In this document: positions 59,827 to 64,000 of the stretch, in pieces
How positions within the stretch are numbered: position 1 is the first letter of the stretch
Layout: every line of letters starts with the position of its first letter
Origin: Trebonia sp963777905
GTDB lineage: Bacteria; Actinomycetota; Actinomycetes; Streptosporangiales; Streptosporangiaceae
Reading direction: 5' to 3'
Assembly: GCA_963777905.1 (NCBI GenBank)
Contig: CAVZSM010000039.1
Span: forward strand, 1 to 64,000
DNA: 64,000 bases
Program-made: the position numbers and the translations under genes
The notes under the pieces: model-generated
The model's input: the letters and a program-made list of their open reading frames with translations, nothing else
Database searches by the model: none
Told to the model about the DNA's origin: nothing

Positions 59827-60180
59827 ATGAATGAGATCCTAACTAGTGAACAGCTGGTCGCCATGCTGACCGCGATCGCGCATCCGCTCCGGATGCGGAT
59901 CATCGCGGAGCTCGCCGAGGGGCGGGTGCACGTCAGCGAGCTGGCGCGCCGGCTGGGCATGTCCAGGCCGCTGCTGTACATGCACCTGGACCGGCTGGAA
60001 AAGGCCGGCCTGGTGACCGGGCAGCTTGAGCTGTCCGAGGACGGCAAGGCGATGAAGTACTTCGAGCTGGTCCCCTTCGAGGTGCGCGTCACGGCCGAGA
60101 CGGTCGTCCGCGCGGTCGCCGCAGACGAGGGCCACAGCACGGGGACGCAGGCGCTCGATACGAAGGAGCCCGAGCAATGA
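59827..60180 (+). CDS. ArsR-family regulator, intact
   Basis: 117 residues: AIAHPLRMRIIAELAEGRVH, VSELARRLGMSRPLLYMHLD, RLEKAGLVTGQLELSEDGKA, MKYFELVPFEVRVTAETVVR. Winged-helix ArsR type without metal-binding cysteines. It overlaps the next gene by 4 bases (ATGA) and so heads the run of membrane genes to the MMPL transporter, its probable targets. The duplication ends at its codon 64. Confidence 0.88.
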   Translation: MNEILTSEQLVAMLTAIAHPLRMRIIAELAEGRVHVSELARRLGMSRPLLYMHLDRLEKAGLVTGQLELSEDGKAMKYFELVPFEVRVTAETVVRAVAADEGHSTGTQALDTKEPEQ

Positions 60181-60460
60181 CACCGATAACTATGACGACG
60201 ACAACGTTGGCCAGCAGTGGCACGAACCTCACTCCGATCGGCATCGTGGCGGCCATCTTCGTCCCGATCTGCGCCGCGGTCGCAGTGATCGTCTGGAACT
60301 ACTACCGGCTGCAGCGGCACCGCGCCGACGCGGTGGCGATGGCTTCCTACCGCAAGCTGGCGGAGGAGGCGGTGGCCAACATGGCCGACTGCGTGCCGAG
60401 ATGGCGAAGCTGAGCGAGCACGTCAACGCCGTCGAGCAGCTCATGCGAGACGTGGGGTGA
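60177..60460 (+). pseudogene. Small membrane protein with C-terminal frameshift
   Basis: From ATG 60177: Thr-rich start, one membrane helix (PIGIVAAIFVPICAAVAVIV), then YYRLQRHRADAVAMASYRKL followed by AEEAVANMAD, and the frame stops at 60413. One base earlier or later, another frame continues with LRAEMAKLSEHVNAVEQLMR and DVG, a coiled coil that fits the family and ends with TGA at 60458-60460, overlapping the next GTG. A single missing base near 60393 explains this. The short 78-residue product may still be made. Confidence 0.65.
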
Positions 60461-61206
60461 GCGCAGTGAGCGAGCTGAGCCTGCGCCGCGACCCCATCCG
60501 GCTGCTGCTGTCCCGCGGCCTGTGGAAAAGCGTCTGGTACCTGCTCGGCTACCTGGCCGTGGGCTGGGCGCTGTTCGCGATCGCCGTCGCCGTCGCCGTC
60601 GGCGGCGCGGGCCTGAGCGTCACGCTCGCCGGGCTCCCGGTGCTCGTCGCCGCCGCCGCGACGATCAGGTGGTGCGCGGACGTCGAGCGGGCCCGGCTGC
60701 GCCCCATGGTCAGCGGACCCGTCGCCGGCAGTTACCGCCAGGTCGCCGGCTCCGGCGTCATGGCCCAGCTGCGGACAAGGTGGCGGGACCCGGCCACCTG
60801 GCGGGACGTCGCGTACGTGGTGGGCTTGTTCGTCCCGCTGCTCGCGCTCGACACCATCGTGCTCGCCGTCTGGTGGGCGTCCCTCGCCGCGATCACGCTA
60901 CCCATCTGGTACTGGGCGCCATGGCAGACGATTCACGGCGTGCGGTACCACGGCTATCAGCTGGGCTACTTCCCGAACGGCCCGCATGGCGGCGACTCCT
61001 GGGGGCTGTACGCCGACACGCTGCCGAAGGCGCTGGCCGTCGCCGGCGTCTGCCTGATCCTGTTCCTGATCTTCAACTACATCCTGGTCGCGACCGCCCG
61101 CGCTCACGCCGCCGTCGCCCGCAGGCTGCTCGGCCCCGCGGAAGACCCGCTGCGCGAGGCAAAGGAAGTTCTCGACCGTCCAGGCCCGCTAGCCCGTCGC
61201 GGCTGA
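60457..61206 (+). CDS. Sensor-domain membrane protein
   Basis: 249 residues: SLRRDPIRLLLSRGLWKSVW, YLLGYLAVGWALFAIAVAVA, LPVLVAAAATIRWCADVERA, RLRPMVSGPV, then WRDVAYVVGLFVPLLALDTI and a last TM AVAGVCLILFLIFNYILVAT. About four membrane segments with conserved Arg/Trp loops match the putative sensor domain often found in front of actinomycete histidine kinases, but no kinase follows. GTG start at 60457. Lies between ArsR and MMPL genes in one direction. Confidence 0.8.
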   Translation: MSAVSELSLRRDPIRLLLSRGLWKSVWYLLGYLAVGWALFAIAVAVAVGGAGLSVTLAGLPVLVAAAATIRWCADVERARLRPMVSGPVAGSYRQVAGSGVMAQLRTRWRDPATWRDVAYVVGLFVPLLALDTIVLAVWWASLAAITLPIWYWAPWQTIHGVRYHGYQLGYFPNGPHGGDSWGLYADTLPKALAVAGVCLILFLIFNYILVATARAHAAVARRLLGPAEDPLREAKEVLDRPGPLARRG

Positions 61207-61298
61207 CTGTCCCCGCCCACGAGGGTCCAGCTCACGGGCGGGGACCAGGCCGCGGCTAACTCACCAGCACCTACTGCGCCCACAGAGAGGAAACTCCG

Positions 61299-63527
61299 AT
61301 GCGCCAACCGCAGAGTTCAGTATTGCCTATTTCACCCCCGGGCGAAGCGCACGACCCGCCGCCTCCCCGGCCCAACCTGACGGAACGGGTGGCCGGCTGG
61401 AGCGCCGCGCACCACAAGACCGCGGTCTTCGGCTGGCTGCTCCTTGTCGCCGCCATCTTCATGGTGGGGCAGGCGCTCGGCTCAAGGAACCTGCCGGCAT
61501 ACAGCTCGGGCCAGGCCGGGCAGGCCGAGCGGGTGCTGAACCAGTACGCGCCGGCGAACCTCAACGCGTCGACCGAGAACGTGCTGATCCAGGCCACGGC
61601 GCCCGGCGCCACCTTCGCCGCCGATCCGGCCATGCGCCAGGCGGCGGCCCAAGTGGCCGCGTCGCTGGCCGCCCACCCCGGCTACGCGGCGCACATCCAG
61701 GCGCCGCGCGTGTCGAAAGACGGGCACAGCGCCCTGATAACGTTCCAGGTTCCCGGCAACGTCACGAACACCGACCAGGCGGTGACCACCCTCCAGCACG
61801 CGGTCGCCGGAGTGCAGGCCAGCCACCCGGACCTGCGCGTCGCCGAGACCGGTGACGCGAGCGTCCAGCAGGCGATCAACAGCTCGCTGAACTTCAGCAA
61901 GGCCGAGGCGACCTCGGTGCCGATCACGCTGCTCCTGATGCTCGCCGTGTTCGGCTCGCTGGTCGCGGCCGGCATCCCGGTGCTGCTCGCGCTCACCGCG
62001 CTGACCGCCGCCATCGGGGTCGTGACGGCGATCAGTCACTGGCTGCCGGTCGGCGGCTCCACGTTCGAGGTCGTGGTGGTCGTCGGCATGGCGGTCGGCG
62101 TCGACTACTCGCTGTTCTTCCTGCGGCGCGAGCGCGAGGAGCGGGCAAGGGGCCGGTCGTTCCCCGACGCGCTCCGGGTCGCGGGGCGCACGTCGGGACG
62201 CACGATCCTGGTGTCCGGCCTGACCGTGATGGCCACCATGTCCGGCCTGTTCTTCGTCGGCGGCGGGCCGTTCGGCGGTTTCGCGCTCGGCACGATCGCA
62301 GTGGTCGGCCTCGCGGTGACCGGATCGCTGACCGTGCTGCCCGCGTTGCTGGCCTGGCTCGGGCCGAAGGCGGACGCCGGCCGGATCCCGTTCCTCGGCC
62401 GCAGGCAGGCCTCCGCCCGGCCGTCCCGGTTCTGGGGGGCGCTTGCCCGCCGGGTCGTCGCCAGGCCGCTGATCTGGGGCGGCGTCGCCGCGATCGCGAT
62501 GCTGGCGCTCGCAGCGCCGGTGCTCGGCATGCGGCTCGGCCAACCTGCCGTCGACGCGCCGAAGGATGCTGCCGTGGTCCAGACGATGACCGCCATCCAG
62601 CGGGCGTACCCGCAGGCCCCGGCGCCCGCGGAGGTCGTGGTGACCGGCGCGGACGTCACCGGCCCGAAGGTGCTCGCCGCGGTGAACGCGCTGCGCGCCA
62701 GGGCCGCCGCGGGCGGCGCGATTCACGACCCGGTGACCACCACTGTCATCGGCGGCGGCCGCGCGCTGGTGGTCGACGTGCCGCTGGCCGGCAACGGCAC
62801 GGACACCGCGTCGGACAATGCGTTGCTGACGCTGCGGAACCAGCTCCTGCCTGACACGGTTGGCAAGGTCTCCGGGGTCAGCTACGCGGTCACGGGCGAC
62901 ACCGCGTCACTGCACGACATCATCCAGACGGAGGACTCCAGCCTGCCCGTGGTGTTCGGCTTCGTCGCGGTGCTGGCCTTCGTGCTGCTCCTGGTGGCGT
63001 TCCGGTCGGTCCTCGTGTCGGTGGTGTCGATCGCGCTGAACCTACTGTCGGTCGGCGCCGCCTACGGCCTGGTTGTGCTGATCTTCCAGGACGGGCGGCT
63101 GCAAGGGCCGCTCGACTACACGTCGTTCGGCGGGATCATCTTCTGGGTGCCGCTGATGATGTTCGTGTTCCTGTTCGGGATCAGCATGGACTACCACGTG
63201 TTCATCCTCAGCCGGATCCGCGAGCTGTGGGCGCAGGGCTCGTCGCCGAAGCAGGCGATCGTCGGCGGCATCGCGTCAAGCGCGGGGGTGGTGACCAGCG
63301 CCGCGCTGATCATGGTGGCGCTGTTCTCGATGTTCTCCACGCTCTCGCTGATCGACCTCAAGATCCTCGGGATCGGCACGGCTGCCGCGGTGCTCATCGA
63401 CGCGACGATCGTCCGCGGCATCCTGGTCCCGGCCGCCCTGGCCTTGCTAGGCGACCGAGCCTGGGGCCGCCGCGCCCGCCACACCGCCCCGCTAACCCCA
63501 ACCCCAACTCCCGCCACTCGCGCTTAG
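61299..63527 (+). CDS. MMPL-family RND transporter
   Basis: 742 residues in two halves, each with a large outer loop and about six membrane segments. Motifs: VVVGMAVGVDYSLFFLRRER followed by EERARG in the first half; VFLFGISMDYHVFILSRIRE and IDATIVRGILVPAALALLGD in the second. The GxDYxLF/GMDYxxF elements are MMPL hallmarks thought to carry protons. Such proteins export lipids or drugs across the membrane. ATG 61299 after GAGAGGAAA. Last gene of the ArsR-led run. Confidence 0.92.
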   Translation: MRQPQSSVLPISPPGEAHDPPPPRPNLTERVAGWSAAHHKTAVFGWLLLVAAIFMVGQALGSRNLPAYSSGQAGQAERVLNQYAPANLNASTENVLIQATAPGATFAADPAMRQAAAQVAASLAAHPGYAAHIQAPRVSKDGHSALITFQVPGNVTNTDQAVTTLQHAVAGVQASHPDLRVAETGDASVQQAINSSLNFSKAEATSVPITLLLMLAVFGSLVAAGIPVLLALTALTAAIGVVTAISHWLPVGGSTFEVVVVVGMAVGVDYSLFFLRREREERARGRSFPDALRVAGRTSGRTILVSGLTVMATMSGLFFVGGGPFGGFALGTIAVVGLAVTGSLTVLPALLAWLGPKADAGRIPFLGRRQASARPSRFWGALARRVVARPLIWGGVAAIAMLALAAPVLGMRLGQPAVDAPKDAAVVQTMTAIQRAYPQAPAPAEVVVTGADVTGPKVLAAVNALRARAAAGGAIHDPVTTTVIGGGRALVVDVPLAGNGTDTASDNALLTLRNQLLPDTVGKVSGVSYAVTGDTASLHDIIQTEDSSLPVVFGFVAVLAFVLLLVAFRSVLVSVVSIALNLLSVGAAYGLVVLIFQDGRLQGPLDYTSFGGIIFWVPLMMFVFLFGISMDYHVFILSRIRELWAQGSSPKQAIVGGIASSAGVVTSAALIMVALFSMFSTLSLIDLKILGIGTAAAVLIDATIVRGILVPAALALLGDRAWGRRARHTAPLTPTPTPATRA

Positions 63528-63545
63528 CCCAAGGGTGCGATCACG

Positions 63546-63597
63546 ATTATCGTGGGGAGTTTGTCGTCAAAAACAGGGTCAAACTCCCCACGATAAT
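63546..63597. terminator. 18-bp inverted repeat, probable bidirectional terminator
   Basis: 63546-63563 and 63580-63597 are perfect 18-bp inverted arms around a 16-base spacer containing AAAAACAGGG. It lies between the MMPL stop and the end of the convergent MpaB-like gene, and is AT-richer than its surroundings. There is no classical T-run, so it could also be a small repeat element. Confidence 0.6.
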
Positions 63598-63669
63598 TCG
63601 ACTTGGTACAGGTGCGGCGCGAGTGATTCGCTCGTGCGGTCAGCTGGCCCGCGATGTACAGGGTGGCGC

Positions 63670-64000
63670 TCAGCCTGATGGCCTGGCGCCCATCACCCAG
63701 CGGACCGTCCCCACGATGGCGTGGCCGGCCGGCCGCACCAGCAGGGCATCGGCCCCGGTAATGGCGGGCAGTCGCAGTTCGCGCCGGGCCCAGGCCGGCA
63801 GTTCGCCGACCGCGGCTGCCGCCAGCAGCGTGTACGGGCCGCGGGCCAGCAGTGGCAGTGGCGGGTTCCGCACCAGGAACCGGGCGGCCTCGCGGGCTTC
63901 CGCGCTGCCGCGCAGCTCGGGCCGGTAGGCACGCAGCGCCGCGTTGAGGTCGCCGCGCGTGCGCGGCGGGTCCGGCACCCCCAACTCGATGGCGATGCGC
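63670..64000 (-). CDS. Oxygenase MpaB-family (DUF2236) protein, C-terminal part
   Basis: Only the last 110 or so residues are in the window: RIAIELGVPDPPRTRGDLNA, LRAYRPELRGSAEAREAARF, LVRNPPLPLLARGPYTLLAA, AVGELPAWARRELRLP and VRWVMGARPSG. This is the C-terminal pattern of DUF2236 proteins, the family of latex-clearing protein and MpaB. The catalytic haem ligand region lies outside. Truncated by the window edge. Confidence 0.75.
   Translation of the reverse strand, partial: RIAIELGVPDPPRTRGDLNAALRAYRPELRGSAEAREAARFLVRNPPLPLLARGPYTLLAAAAVGELPAWARRELRLPAITGADALLVRPAGHAIVGTVRWVMGARPSG

Larger units (their letters stand above)
46674..60017 (+). repeat. 13.3-kb tandem duplication, copy 2
   Basis: Direct repeat of 33345-46673, 15 bases longer in net. 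It begins with the last 18 bases of the flavin-oxidase gene and ends within the ArsR gene, which here continues intact. All genes of this copy are open. Confidence 0.97.

Noticed and set aside
33345..60017. Duplication as a pure assembly artefact
   Set aside because: The copies differ by five indels and many substitutions spread over the whole length, and the junction is a unique sequence. An echo would be identical. Strain mixture is still formally possible.
1..64000. CRISPR arrays, prophage or biosynthetic gene cluster
   Set aside because: No regularly spaced repeats, no phage structural genes and no PKS/NRPS/terpene core enzymes were seen.

Overview
The window is GC-rich DNA with GTG/ATG starts, purine-rich Shine-Dalgarno sites and many actinomycete families: TetR, LacI, MarR, PadR and WYL regulators, an ECF41-like sigma fragment, MMPL, DUF1707, DUF6295 and an MpaB-type oxygenase. 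It is best read as a chromosomal segment of an actinomycete, possibly near Streptosporangiales or Streptomycetales. No plasmid, phage or CRISPR module is visible. Left end (1-6.8 kb): a YtxH-like gene and tRNA-Asn(GTT). The last 38 bp of the tRNA region recur exactly at 6745-6782, next to what looks like the displaced tRNA terminator. The roughly 6 kb between the repeats looks like a decayed tRNA-integrated island. It holds an SDR, a winged-helix gene remnant, a frameshifted alpha/beta hydrolase, a Usp-like gene and a MazEF-type toxin-antitoxin pair, but no integrase. Middle left (6.9-23.9 kb): a secreted hydrolase; a MarR-LigJ pair; trehalose-6-phosphate synthase; an ABC transporter operon whose ATPase carries a fused membrane domain; a divergent DsrE/TetR pair with two operator-like sites; a LacI regulator; and small metabolic, copper-binding and stress genes. 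Rhamnose block (23.8-28.5 kb): rhaI (frameshifted), a bifunctional rhamnulose-1-phosphate aldolase/lactaldehyde dehydrogenase and rhaB form one minus-strand operon. The 16-bp operator-like site in front of it is nearly identical to one in front of the LacI gene 11 kb away, which suggests that LacI protein is the rhamnose regulator. At 28.6-33.4 kb lie a sigma-like gene lacking region 2, a zinc-ribbon/HTH protein, a beta-lactamase-fold lipoprotein and a divergent WYL regulator/flavin-oxidase pair. Right half (33.3-60.0 kb): a tandem direct duplication of about 13.33 kb, copy 1 at 33345-46673 and copy 2 at 46674-60017. Each unit carries an EthD-like gene, a carboxymuconolactone decarboxylase-like gene, a DHA2 drug exporter with its MarR regulator, an aldo/keto reductase, an ABC permease/ATPase/PadR set, two dienelactone hydrolases flanking a DUF6295 gene, a sliding-clamp (DnaN) paralog, two DUF1707 membrane proteins and an ArsR regulator. 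The copies are nearly identical, but copy 1 has frameshifts in three genes and its ArsR gene is cut by the junction, while copy 2 is intact. Amino-acid changes between copies concentrate in the extracytoplasmic parts of the ABC permease. After the duplication, ArsR, a small membrane protein, a sensor-domain protein and an MMPL transporter form an operon-like run; the window ends inside an MpaB-family gene.
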